DNA from: Phaeoceros laevis
Lineage: Eukaryota > Anthocerotophyta > Anthocerotopsida > Notothyladales
Direction: 5' to 3'
NCBI GenBank assembly: GCA_049999765.1
Contig: JBNGIQ010007841.1
Span: 1-64,000 of the forward strand
DNA length: 64,000 nucleotides
Shown: piece by piece, positions 33,101-45,744 of the stretch
Layout of the letters: each line of letters begins with the position of its first letter
How positions within the stretch are numbered: position 1 is the first letter of the stretch
The notes under the pieces: generated by a model
Told to the model about the DNA's origin: nothing
The model's input: the letters and a program-made list of their open reading frames with translations, nothing else
Database searches by the model: none
Made by a program: the position numbers and the translations under genes

Positions 33101-36100
33101 GTTGCACAAGTTGCGGGCATCCTGTGTCAACTATGTTGCTAACGTGGCAATCTGTTCAGCCTGTTGATCTGAGCAAGAGAGTACCTTTCCCTTCCACCGG
33201 GATAGATGCAGCAGTAGCGGTGTTTCGGACATATGTAGAGACTGAACTGAAAGGTAAGATCAATGTGAACCTTGGCATGGTTTCTTTCGCTTTTACGCTG
33301 CAGGTCATGACATGCACTGTGGTGCATTTGGGCACAGTGGCAGTCGCGTCTGCACGTGACGATGATGATGAAAGTGAGCAGCTGCAGGCTGCAATTGCTG
33401 GTATTGTTCTCTGACTTACAAACGCTTTCCTCAGAATGATTAACAGTCGCGGTTCATAGTAGTTCTCAATACGTGCTGCTGGTCTCATGCTCTTTCGGTT
33501 GTTCATGTGGTAAAACTATCCATCCAGCAAGAGGGTATTTTCGTTGTCTTTCAGTGTGAGGCTCTAGCTCAAGAGCTTTGTACCTGTCAAACGTTTTTGT
33601 TCCATAGTCTTGTTTTTTGTTGGCAGCAAGGGACGAACGATTAAGTGCCATAGCTCTTGTAGCTCGTGCTGCTCCTGCTGCAACTGTACCCCTGCTCGCC
33701 GTGCTTATATCTGAGCGATGCACTTGGCTACGACAGGTGCTGCTTTGTCTTATTTCTATGCATTCTACACTCCATTGATAATCTGCAAAATGAATGTCAG
33801 AGCGAACACCTTTGGGAGTAAAGAGATTGTGCTAAAATTATGAAAGCTCATTGTTCATGCACATGCCGCCAACTCGTGTCTTGACAAGGGAATGTGGGAA
33901 CTGAAATCTTGCTTGTTTTTTGATCTCAATGTTCTCACGAGTGTATCTTTGTTGCTGCCAGTGTGTGGGAGCGGTTGCAGATCCGATATCTGTACTGGAA
34001 GAGCTGCATTGGCTCTTACTGATGTCTGGGCATGTTCTAGCCGATTCTGGTGATGGAGAAACACCTCTTGTGAGTAGGTCAAATGGTGCACTGAAATTAC
34101 AAATTTATGCTCTGATTGTCTCTCTCGTGCATAGGTAACTTGCGATGATCTGCAGGTGCCCGAGTCGATTTCGTCACTTTATGCTAGTGGTGATGACCCG
34201 TCGAATCATCCCGCCATACTTCTATCCCAGTAATATATACTGAATCAGCTAAAGAGATTTGCAATTTGTTTGTCCATCACTAAATGAAAAGCTTTGAAAG
34301 CTAGTTTTGAATGTTTTTCGAAATCTTGCAGTTCTGCTGTTGAGCTAGCTCGTCAGAGTCTCGATCCAAGTGTCCGTGCGCAGGTTTTTAGTCCTCGCCT
34401 GATGGAAGTACGGACTCTGGCATTGCAGCCCACCCTTATGTTTTGTTGCTGTATTAGTTTGCTTGTAGCTGGAAGATTTTACTTCGTTTCCAGGATTCAA
34501 CTGAACATCCAAGCATCTCCAAATTCATTTTTTGTCAGTGGAACTGTTGCAGGCTTTGGTGTGGTTCTTTGGGAGATGGGTTGGAACATATCTGATGCCA
34601 GCAGGCGCTGGGAGGGGGCCAAACTCCACTCCTTCTGGACATGAAGGGGACCAGCAGCTAATAGTTGCATCGACTGGGCAGTTCAATGGGAGGAACGCTC
34701 TGAACATTGCATTCGGCGAAAATGGTGGAGGAAAGGCTGTGCTCGAGGTGCTTGTGCGTGTCACGTTAACAGCTCTAACTGCCTGGCCGGGTGAAGGCAA
34801 TTTGCAGGCATGGCTTCCAACCTGTCACAATCTCAAACCGGATTAAACCTTTCATACCTTGACCTGTGCCTGATTGTGTCTCTTGACCTCTTCAGGAGAT
34901 TTCTGAATGTTTTGTATTTGCTGTTGTTTCTTCCAAATTCAGGAAATTGCTGCTTTTCAGTTGTTACCTCATTTATCTCAAAGGCGTAATATTTGTGCTC
35001 ATCTTGTGACCATGGTAAGACTTCTTTCCTACCTTTTATCAAACCCACTTTTATCGAACCCACTTCTTTGTGGCATTTGCTCACAGATGTATCCTGTCTC
35101 CATGCAGGATGCGTGGCAGGAGCTTGCACATGCATTCGCTTTTCAGCAACCTGCACTTTCTTCCCTTGCAGCTCCCATCCAGGTAGTTGTTTGTTGGATG
35201 CAAAGGCTCTCCTATTGTGTGCCAAAGGTAGCACAATCTCATACGTCCTGCTCCTTGATAAATAACAGAGGGCATTGTCAGAGGTGCTGTGCCGTTCAGC
35301 AGCTGGAATGAGTACAGGAGATGCCACTAATCAGTAAGTAGTGCTGTCCCTGTCCGTTAATACTGATCTGGAATGGGGACTGAGGCTCTTGCTTTCACGT
35401 TTCACTAAGGCCTGGCTGCTAACTGTGTGTACTACGGCACTATGTATGCTGCCAGGTACGTGAAAGATCTCCTTGGACCCATAACAGGAAGCATCACAGC
35501 ATTATCCAAAAGCAAGGAATTGCACGTACTGGCACAGCAACCAGACACTATCCAGCAGGTGGCATTTTGATCCATCAAAGTTGTGTATTTGTTAAACTCA
35601 AGGTTAACCTCAGAATTGAAACAAGATTCAAATGTGTGGCAGGTAATGTGTCTGGTGGAGAGGCTTAGAGGAGCGGCGAGGGCAACGTTACCTCGAAGCC
35701 AGAAAGCTATTTTTGATATGGGAGCTGCAGTAATGGAGCCTCTGCTGGTGTTGCTACAGACGTATAAGCACCAGGTGAGAGTGAAGCAGCATCGGCAAGA
35801 GCTTGTGTTCGTCGTTCTGAAAGTCATACTAACGATAATTTTCTCTGCAGTCCTCTATTGTCTACATACTACTTAAGTATGTGGTGGATTGGGTGGATGG
35901 ACAAGTGGCCTTTCTAGAGCCCAAGGAGACAGCGATACTGTTCAGCTTCTGTGTCCGGCTACTTGAGATATACTCTGTCCATAATATTGGGAAAGTAAGA
36001 CCTTGATGTCTAGAACAAATTTGTCGCTGAGATCTTGTTTTGTACATTACTGTTTTCTTGAATATCGACATTGCTCATGTAAAGCGTTGTTTGTAGGTCT

Positions 36101-37511
36101 CAGTAAGCTCGTCCATGAGCTTGTTGAATGAGAGCCAAAAGGAAAAGTACAAGGACTTGAGGGCTTTGCTACAACTCTTGACAAATATGAGCTCGAAAGA
36201 TTTGGTATGGTAGTATGTTAGAGATACTTAATGGGCACGCCAACCTTTTCTGTTTATGCAAGCATAAACAGAAAAAAAATGCATGTTTCTGTTATCCACT
36301 GGCAGGCAAGCTGTGACACTGTTCTCTGTGCTTCAATTGGTCTGGTAGGTGGATTTTGCTTCTGATAATGGCGAGGTTGAGAATCCTGATGTTGCACAGG
36401 TACATCTCCTGCGTAGTTTTGATTTTTGGAGCCCGTTCTGGCCAACATTCCCTGCCGCTGACTCCCCTGTCATGAAATGGTTTTGACGTTTTTCTCTGCA
36501 GGTTGTCTACCTGGGCTTGCACATCATCACACCTTTGTTGTCCATAGATTTGCTGAAATATCCGAAACTTTGTCGGCAGGTAATAGATTGATTCTCTGGA
36601 ATCTGGTGGCTGATTTATGCTTTTATCGTCAAACATACTCTCAACAACTTGTTTCTCTTGCAGTATTTCACCCTTATTGCACACATGCTGGAAGTGTACC
36701 CTCATAAGGTGGCAAAGCTGTCAGCAGAAGGATTTTCACGGATTGTTAGTACTTTAGACTTCGGCTTAAGGCACCAGGTATGAGGGAGAGTCGGAACACT
36801 TACTTTGGCAGGTCAGTTGTTGTTCTACTGTCTGCTCTGACATTATCTTCCCATTCTTAACAGGATGTGGAGGTTGTGAACATGTCGTTGACAGCTTTGA
36901 ATGCTGTCGCTTTTTACCACTATCAAGCGATTTGTAGTCAACAAGAGGGTCTGGGATTGCATGCTGTCAGCAAGCCGGGAGCTAATGGCGTTGTAGAAGA
37001 GGGGGTCCTAGCGCATTTTCTTCGTGCAGTTTTACAATACCTGCTCTTTGAAGATTATAGGTAACTGGAATTCTATGGTCATTCCTGGTTCCTAGCGTCG
37101 AACAGGTTTTAACGAGTGCAAGTGTCTCGCTTGTGCCCAGCAACGACTTGGTGGAACCTGCGGCAGACGCACTTCTACCCCTGATACTTTGCAACACGGC
37201 TTTATATCAGGTATGGTCTGAAGAATATTCTGACCTACAACTACTCCCTGATCTGCTCGTAGGACCCGTCCACCCTTGCTCTACCGTTTTTGTTATTCAT
37301 TCCAGTGCTCCTTGTTTGCCAGAGACTAGCTCAAGAACTGCTAGAAGGCCAACAAAATGCAGTGCTTCAGAGTCGACTCGCTACAGCTTTCCACATTCTG
37401 TTGAACTCCAATGAAGTCACAGCATCTCTTGATCGGGTCAATAGACGGAGGTTCAGAGAGAACCTATACTTATTTTTGTCTGATGTACGGGGATTCTTAA
37501 GAACCAGATAG
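30109..37511 (+). CDS. XPO4: Exportin-4
   Basis: Some two dozen short exons span 7.4 kb. Exon 1 (30109-30216) encodes MGMEQPGW..VSELERFVGAMQAVEQAC. Exon 2 gives APTTRAAAEMTLLAFRKSPQPIQACQYILE, the importin-beta N-terminal repeat. Then come ARFHAAATMQEAAIREWSLF, KVLAVAAILLKRGW, VSEFSPTTASAMGLPAEFHEEC, QFYTWAQDAA, PLAVSARQLIVQLCALSG, LLKYPKLCRQYFTLIAHMLEVYPHKVAKL and LDFGLRHQDVEVV. The last exon ends RENLYLFLSDVRGFLRTR with the stop at 37509-37511. All are collinear with plant exportin-4, a RanGTP-dependent karyopherin that exports cargo from the nucleus (eIF5A and others in animals). I did not refine every splice site in the middle. The gene looks complete. Confidence 0.93.
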
Positions 37512-38423
37512 CCTTTCATGGGGCTTCAAACGTGGTTTGTACATTACGTTTTGTCAGTAGTTGTAGCTTATTCTTTGTCCACTACAAATATTTTGTGAAG
37601 GGAAAGTGAGAATTTCAACCAGTCGGAAATGTATTCATTATCAGCTATACAGCTTCTAAAGTTCGACCAACGTTGTTCCACAGAATGTTGCTGTCAGGGT
37701 TCCCCAAGTACCAAAAGTCCGCAAAATAGGAGTTGAGGGGTCTGGTCAAGATGACCAAAACACATTCGTTGACAAAACAGGATGAAGCGAGTAAGGCTGA
37801 GGCTCCTGTCAAAGGCGAAAATGGAGCATCATCATCTGGACTACCTTAAAAGTGGTTGGGAGCATTGGATGATTGGATTACCCTCAATTACGTGACGAGG
37901 CTAGTTTCCAACAAAGTGGCACCTGTAGCTAAACATCAAACAAAACCGGCCGGCAAACTCGACCTATTCGAACCTCGCCTGTATTGCTGCAGGATTTCCA
38001 CAACATACCGGATGCAGCCCCGGCCCAAGCAGACGGAGCAACGGCTTCTAAAAACCTCAATCGACCCTAAAACCTGCGGTTTAGGATGAGCTGCAAGATT
38101 TCTACAATATACTGGAGGCCCTCGGCCCTCAACTGGTGGATTAGTGAGGAAATACAAGAATTTGACCTTTCACTGGATTCACAATGCTGGAGATGTAGTG
38201 AGACCATATTCATGATCAGGGGGCTTGGCAAACTTTCAATGGGCTGATGCTCTATGCTTACGATTACCTCTCTCGCACATGTAGCAGCTGATCAACCTCA
38301 CATTGCTTTGGAGATGATGGGAATGACAAAACGAACTTGACACCTTACCTCATTCATGTTCATCGGATATTCTCAAGGAAGCAAAACGTCCCAGAAAGTT
38401 GCAATGGGGTCACTAGAAGGCAC
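37512..38423. other. Intergenic downstream of exportin-4
   Basis: Contains a weak direct repeat: ctgcaggatttccacaacatac near 37988 and ctgcaagatttctacaatatac near 38091, about 103 nt apart. A 32-codon ORF at 37749-37847 is compositionally simple and has no support. No gene is called. Confidence 0.4.
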
Positions 38424-38858
38424 TCACTTGTTTAGAAACGCTGAAAGCAAAGCTGGAACTACTTGGGGCTTTCCATGTGTGATATGCGCCACCATCAGGA
38501 TAAAGTGACCCTCGAATGTCTTCCTTGAATTTCTGGAAAGTGGATGAGAGCAGGTGAGTGACAGAATTGAAGGAGGGAACTACACAGTATGGCTTAAAAG
38601 CAGTGGCGACCCTTAACCTGAAGGTATTCCTGCCCGGTGGAAATTCGTATTTTTCTCCCCATATTATAAGAGTGTCCTTCTGTATCTGTCAAACACAGCA
38701 CACAATTCAACAACGATAGCAAGCAGGAAGGATGCACCACTTCTGCAGCACTAGGGAACATACCTCTTTTACAAGAGCAGCAACGTTATAGCCACCACTT
38801 GTCATGAAATCTACCAATGCGTCTGTGAATCCTGGCATGAGACAGTGCAGCTGCCAAT
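38424..38858 (-). pseudogene. Alpha/beta-hydrolase C-terminal fragment
   Basis: The exon 38858 to about 38765 encodes WQLHCLMPGFTDALVDFMTSGGYNVAALVKE. The next (from about 38686) gives IQKDTLIIWGEKYEF, and a third block near 38520-38424, in another frame, gives LMVAHITHGKPQVVPALLSAFLNK before a stop. Together these match the C-terminal part of plastid-type alpha/beta hydrolases (..GW.DA.V.FM.SGGYNV.., TLI.WGE.D, then the GH.PH.EKP catalytic-His region). The acidic residue after WGE, the classic GH and the N-terminal HGxxG/GxSxG exons were not found. It is probably a decayed or highly diverged copy. Confidence 0.45.
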
Positions 38859-40205
38859 CTGTAAAACCAGTAGAACTCCATCACTTTGTGAGCTTTCCTT
38901 TCTGAAGTAGGTCACTTGAAACAAGTCTGTACGAGAAAGTACCCGCATGGAATAACATAGGATGCCTGCAGACAGCTTGCTGAAGATCAAGTGTTTGCGT
39001 CAGTCCTCAATGCTACAGTTTCAAGAAGCTGCCACCTGTTCAGTGTCACGTCATGCACCTGTCAGTAGAAGTAAAGAGTTTCCATGCTACTTGCATGCGA
39101 TACTATGCAGCCTCCTTCCACATCTGGAGGTAAGAAGAGACTGGCTACCTTCTCATCGATGTCAACAAACTGCATGTTCAAACCTGAACACCTGTTCAGG
39201 GGACTGAGATTGGTTTGAGCTATAGAGCACTAGCTGTACATACAAGCCACTGGCTCTTCATATCTTCAGTGGATATAAAAAAGTCAATAAATGTGAACAC
39301 ACAACAAAGATGGCAGGGGCAGATGAAACAGAGAGGAGGAGGCCCTCTGAGAGGACAAATACATCTTCCCGTCATCATCTATTCTACACAGAACAACTGT
39401 CTTGTGTGTACTTTTGAACAGGATGCCTTATGGAACATGACTAATGCAGCTATCATCTCAGAACCATAAGAAACGGCACGTCAAAGATGGATTGAAGTGC
39501 ATGCAAGTGAGTAGAATAGCATAGTCTTCCAATACACCTTGATCAGTACCTTTTCAGATTGAGTGCATGAACGGAGAGTGGCAGTATCTAGTTTCACAGA
39601 ATAGAATATTGTGGATATTTTCATAGAAGGAGGTGAAGGATAAAAATACAGCTTCTCTCAATCCATAGACAAACTGCTAGTGATCTAGTGATAGTCTGCT
39701 AGTGATCCATGGACAAACTCCCGGACCCAAACAGAATTAGATGACATAGGGTCAAAGTCCTGGCTTGCGTGTCATCTGGGCTGGACAGACCAGTCTGGAG
39801 ATGATCCAACTAGGATATCAGTGAGGAATGTTACAAAGATCACCCTACACAGGACTGGTTAAATGACACTACAAGGAATTCAAGATTGGCCACATAATAA
39901 CACTCGATCAACTGTGCAAAATCTGGCTGATAATCTGAGCTAAACAGAACTTGCTGACAAAAATGTGTTACAGCAATACGGACTGAGCCGACTAAGTTTG
40001 CTGCACTAGATCCTGGCACTGGGTTTTCAACTCAGACTAAGGTACTTAACAAAACTTCATGAATTCTTGCAACCCGACGCTGCAGATTTCAAAATCAGGT
40101 CAGCTAAGCATCATCATAACAAAATTCCCCAAGTCCTGGCACTGTCCGGTCTCCTGTTGAGGGCTCAAATGGTAGGGTACACTAGGTTCTACAAAATTAC
40201 AGGTG
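38859..40205. other. Intergenic, no gene recognised
   Basis: Lies between the alpha/beta-hydrolase fragment and the 3' end of the WW/RRM gene. Only short ORFs without family similarity; part is likely the WW/RRM 3' UTR. No structured repeat noted. Confidence 0.4.
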
Positions 40206-43123
40206 CTAATATGGCCGATAGGCTCTGTCACCATGACTATGACTCCATCTGTTTGGGCCACCGGACCCTGACACACTCTGCTGCGAATGTTGCTGCTGAT
40301 GAGACTGCTGTTGATGAGGCTCATGTTCTCCCCTCTTCAACTCCACCTTGATTCGCTTGCCGGAAATTAGCATACCATTGACTTGCAGGATAGCTGTCTC
40401 AGCAGCTTTAGAAGAATCCATTGATACAAAACCTGCTTAAGATCATCCAATGGCAGTGACCAAATTGCTAGGAGTTTTAAATAGGTGAAACAACACAGAA
40501 AAGCACAAGAACTACAAGAAGAATACTGTCTCACAAACTTTAGGCACCACGAGGGAGTCTAGGCAAATCTAGACACCAGGTGGAGCGAGCACCCCCGATG
40601 CAACAGAGATGAGAGTCACATCTAAGCGGCTGAATGTGTTTTGCATATCTTGCCAGAATATATGTCATCAACCTCAGTTTGTATTGATGACATGAAACAT
40701 GAAGCGAAGGAAGCTCGACCAACATGACAACCTCCCACAGGACAGAGTCCTCAGGACTGATGGGCCATGGCAAGCTTCAGCTATTGCAACAGTGGACAGC
40801 AGCATACCCTGAGAAGCACATACCTAAGTGCATATTATGGAAATGTCACATGAAGAGGTGTATATGCCACTCTGTGATCCCACTACATATTGCTTGGAGG
40901 CACTCTATAGTGACACACTTCAAAGACAACCGTTCAAAAGTATTCAAACACAGCATACCAGACACTGACTTAGCTGGGCCTAATGCAACAATTGACTAGT
41001 TACTAACCTCATCAAGCATAACTCAAGAACATACTGACATTCGAGGGTATTAGAGAAGATAGCCTAGTATAAAGACTCTAATTCTTCGAACAACAGCAGT
41101 AAACAACAAAGCTCAGCACATTTGACACAACCTCAAAGTCTCCACATCGGACCTATATATGCAGTACGGGTACTAACAGAAACAGGAACCTGCTCCACTA
41201 ACTCAACTAGCAGGCCCAGGTCACTTTGCTCATCCATCAGATGCTTGACAGGGATAACCTCTTTCAAGCAACAAAATGGGGAAGAAGGGGACAAAGCTGA
41301 TGTAAGATATTAAGATGCAGTGATTACGGAAGGTCACAACATCCTTCCTGAAACCTGAATGTGAGCATAATGTCAACTCTGTTCTTAGTTGGCGTCAAGG
41401 TGTGATAATTGAGAAGTTGCTAAAGAGGAGGGCCAACCGGTTGCAAGCACAAATCTACAAGGAATGCTAAAATATCCAATCAGAAAGAACACTTATCTGT
41501 GCAATATATGTGCAGGAATTAAAATCTCAGTCAATGAATTCCACATCCAAAGTAGAAAAAATGCAAAGAAGACTGCTACTAGAAAGCAGTGGACAGCTAC
41601 CACCCCAAGCAGGCTTTTCTTGGAGATGTAGAAGTTACAACATGCACAAGAGGAACGAAACTCAAGTACAATAGAACCACAAACATGACGGGCATGAGCA
41701 TAATGGTTGACAATCATTGAGTACATGTGCGAGGTGCTGAGCACTTGCATTGAACTAGGAAGAGAAGCATAGCAATAAGGGCTTACCATAGCCTTTCCCT
41801 CGCCCAGTGTCCTTCTCCACACCAACTTTTGCATAGAGGACAGATCCAAAAGGACTGAAAAGTTCGGCAAGTTTCTGATCGCCCATGTCTTCAGGGATAC
41901 CAAACACAAATAGGTTCGCACCTATAAACCCAAGATAACCAGGTTCGTTAGAAAGGCTTAACAGAGAACATAATGTTACTTGAAACAATAGGAAGTACAT
42001 TACCTTGAGGACCGCTTGTTGGCGCTGAGGATGATGCTGGGGTAGGTTGCTTTGACGCAGGTGGTGTATGGACTGGAGGCCTTTGATGTATTATAGGAGG
42101 CGCCGACACTGCACACAGTCGAAGAGCCCCCACAGTTAGCATTAACCTACCTAAAATTTATCATCAACTCACATGAAATCTGAAGTACCATTCATCAAGG
42201 TGAGGCAACAATCATGTACCATGAGGTGTATGTGATGGTTGCTGAAGACCATGGTTAGGAGCATGTGCCAACATCGATGTAGATCCTTGTGATGCTCCCG
42301 GTGGATTCTGCTGCAAGGAATGTGGTTGAGGGGGGCCCGCACCACCTACATTTTGCTGCATGGGTCGAGGAATTAGCTGAGGTTGAGCTCCAGGCTGAGG
42401 TAAAGGGCCACGGACTGAATGCTGCATGGGATGTGGGATCGGGGCTAAACTATGAAGAATAGGGCCCTGAGCAGGACGGGGAAGTGGTACTGGCAGTGGT
42501 CGTGGCATTCGAGGCCCCTGCATAACATGTGGCAGGGGCCCTGGTGCAGGCTGTTGCATTTGCACAACAGGTTGCTGCAATTGCCCCTGAACAGGCTGTA
42601 TCTGCCCATTGCCAGTCTGTAATCCCTGACTTTGCCCGGGCTGTGAAAGATGAATCTGAGGCGATTGGTTCTCTTGCTTTAACTGCCCAGGGACACCTTG
42701 AGGATGCTGGCTTGTGACCACGCCTTGCCCCTGCAAGCCCTGCCCTGATACCGACTGCATTTGTGGCTGCCCAGTGGACTGCAACTGCACCTGTCCAGAC
42801 TGGACCTGTGCCTGAGGGTGGTGAATCTGTGTTTGGCTAAAATGCTGAGCTTCAGCAGCAATGAGAGCCGCAGGTTTTTCCCACTGAGTGACTCCTGTAG
42901 CTTGATTATGATAGAAAGCTTTACCGTTAGGAGCTTCATGGACAGTCCAATCTTCAGTCGCTCTACTCTCTCCGGATGCCCTAAACTGATCTTGGGAGGT
43001 TACCAAGGACGATTGGTAATGGTTCTCTTGAGCAGAATATTTTACATTATCTCCCACGCCCTTGTAGTCGTTATCACCCACATTCATCCCTTGCCCATTT
43101 GCCATAGGAGCTGATTCCTGCAT
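40206..43123 (-). CDS. WW-domain plus RRM RNA-binding protein (CELF-like RRM)
   Basis: Four exons (43123-42220, 42108-42004, 41921-41787, 40432-40206), all phase-1 junctions, give 456 aa. The first exon encodes a WW domain near residues 56-88 (DWTVHEAPNGKAFYHNQATGVTQWEKP). A long Q/P-rich region of about 200 residues follows. The last two exons form one RRM: RNP2 NLFVFGIP and RNP1 KGYGFVSM, with VNGMLISGKRIKVELKR at the end, closest to the third RRM of CELF/Bruno proteins. A Q/H-rich tail closes the protein. It is probably a nuclear splicing or mRNA-processing factor that couples proline-rich partners to RNA. The 1.35-kb intron that splits RNP1 is the longest in the window. The start at MQESAP is the best in-frame choice; MANGQ at 43105 is an alternative. 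Confidence 0.87.
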
Positions 43124-45744
43124 GACGCACAATATACTGTTGGTATCTAACAGTGCTTGCCAAAAGCAGGAATCATCGAGATTGAACACCTTGACACCTT
43201 CAGTAAAGTGAAAACCAGAGCATTCATGTACTTCACTAGTGAGCACTATTCCAACATGAGTAGCGTTAAACAGGAATATTTCACAGATTGCTGTCTACAG
43301 CCCGTCCAGAAAGAAAATTGCATCAAGCATCATCACCAATAAATGTACAAACTACAATACAGACCACCGCATTGCCGAAACAAAACACTCAGGTGGGAAG
43401 ATTTTAGCTTAAAAACCACAATCCTGAACCCTAAAAGAACACGATCAAATATGATCCAAACAGACCATCCAATGGAGTAAGCAAGAAACTGATCTGACCA
43501 GTAACCTCAAGCAAAAAGATCTGCAGCAGCTTGGATGCATGTTGATGCGCGAGATGGTACAGTATTCTAGCATGACCAGAGTGTTTGTACAATGAAAAAT
43601 CGTGGCACCCCAGCAACACCAGCAGGATACTCAAGAAACACCCATCCCACCACACCTATTTCAGGTTAAAACAGGAAAAATGGAGAGAGTATACAAAGTT
43701 GAAATAGAGTACTCCCAGGCAATATTTTTAAAGAGCTTATTTTGGAAGACCTCAAGAAGCTGAGAACAGTCCGTAGAACTAAATGCACATATATGCACAC
43801 CTAGACACACCTTTCCCAACTCTAAGCAACATTTGAATCTCTGCTGGGTGGTTTATCTTATATAGCCATTATTAAATCAAGAACTGGGTCAGATGCAAGA
43901 CCTTACTTTTGTGTATCCACTTGCTGCTGATTTCGTTTACTTAAAGTCTGCAGTAACTTACTTGGCACCAAATATTTGTCTTCTCCATCAGAATCTCAGG
44001 TACCAATGTCTACCAATTTATTTCCAACCAAGTATAGCCAGTAGCAATCTAACTAACCTGAGAGGATGTATTCAACGTCACCTGTAATTTGGAAATTGGA
44101 AGCCGTTGTTCTACCTAATTAACCTCTAGTAATCTAGCATATGGTGACAAAACTTTCTAGAGACGAGGCATTACTGGACATGACCTTTTGAAGTAGATGT
44201 CGTGGTGTGGACATGCAGGACTACTGGTACACTACAGCAGCTGGTCAAGAAGCATGAACTCTATACCAAACCGGCAGATTACACCACTTCCAGAGTCGGT
44301 TTTTTGTTGGTGAACTAAGTGATCAACCATACCACCTTAACTATTCCCCCATCGCTAACTGCAGGTGTGCAAAGTGACACAGACATGTTCGAAGACATAT
44401 ACTACCAAGGCGCTAATTTAGTTCGTCAGATACAACCCAGAGGGTAGCACATAGGGTAGCACAAACCAGGGGAAAACTGCCATCATGACTTTCTTCCTGG
44501 TGCAATTATGAACAAGGTTGGTGTTCTGGTTGTGGTTCCTTGTCTACAACTAGGCCAGGGTATCAGAGTTGAAAACTGAGAGCTAGTTTAATTCAGAGTC
44601 ACGAGCGACATTAGCATCTCAACAAGTAGCTAGCAAGACCATAGTGACCGAAAAGCTATAACTCGAAAGCCAGACGTATGCAGAAGGGATCAATTCAGGG
44701 ACAAAAAAAGGGGCTCAACAACAGAGTTGTAAGAGAATTCTCATGAACACACACTGAGTCATATGTTTATCTGAACCTTCATCCTATTAACGATCACTTG
44801 TAGGGAATCACCTCACCACTCATTCCTTCCAAATTGAGCCAAGGGCTAATTATCCAGTATTCAGTTAGAAGTCATTTAAGAGGTCAAAGACAATTCTAGA
44901 ACAAGTTTTGGTCATAGGAGAAACCACTAGAGCGTACATGCCAAACGACCAGAAAGAGAGTCACATAGATATGCGTATGTATACATATATAGATCTATAA
45001 TAGTCAGGTAAAAGCTTCCACAACCAACAATTTGAAATTTTACTTGGCCCAAGCCTTGTCTGCATTTATAGTAATGTACAAATCTCGAACTGAAAAAAGA
45101 AGATCCTCAATCTGTTGTTCCATGCAAAACTTGACCGACACCTCTTGTAAAGTTGGTCAGGTCAGAGACCAGTAATCCTTGAGGGTCTTAAACTAGCAGA
45201 CACATGATTTAGCAATAGAGGCAACTAGCAACAGGTTGCTTGCTTGGCTTTTAGGATCCATTCGTTTCAACTTGCAAACTAAAGTGAGACTCTCAAACAG
45301 CGTGACCATCAAAGTAGGAACAACAGCTGTTCTAATCAGAGGAATAAATGAGCAAGGTCTCACTACAAAAAAAGCCAGCCTGATATAGAGAGCAGATCTT
45401 TCCCATCTCAACAAATGAACACAGACAAGAAGAACTACACATCTATCAGACTAAGTCCTGCTGGAAAGCTATTATTCCAGCGCTGCCGTAAGGTCCTCTA
45501 AGAGAAAAGTTCAGAAGCAAATGCCCCAGTCAACAACCTCAGCAGCCGCCAAACGACCATCAGCTATCAGAAGACCAATTCCATCGACACTGTATTCTCA
45601 ACAACCTCACTGTTGCTCTGCAACCTTTATCTTAGAGCACAACAAATCCAGACTACGACAGGCTACAGTTGGCATTGCATGCTGCCAAGAACAGAAGATA
45701 GAGCGCTTGCATAAAAACTGAATCCTAGGAATTCCGGCCCCATC
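43124..45744. other. Long intergenic region, no gene recognised
   Basis: 2.6 kb between the start of the WW/RRM gene and the stop of the FLX-like gene, both on the minus strand. It probably holds the WW/RRM promoter and 5' UTR. Only short, unsupported ORFs are present on either strand. No tRNA-like or repeat structure was noticed. Confidence 0.4.

Noticed and set aside
37749-37847. A 32-codon ORF downstream of exportin-4
   Set aside because: Too short and compositionally simple; no conserved motif or splice support.
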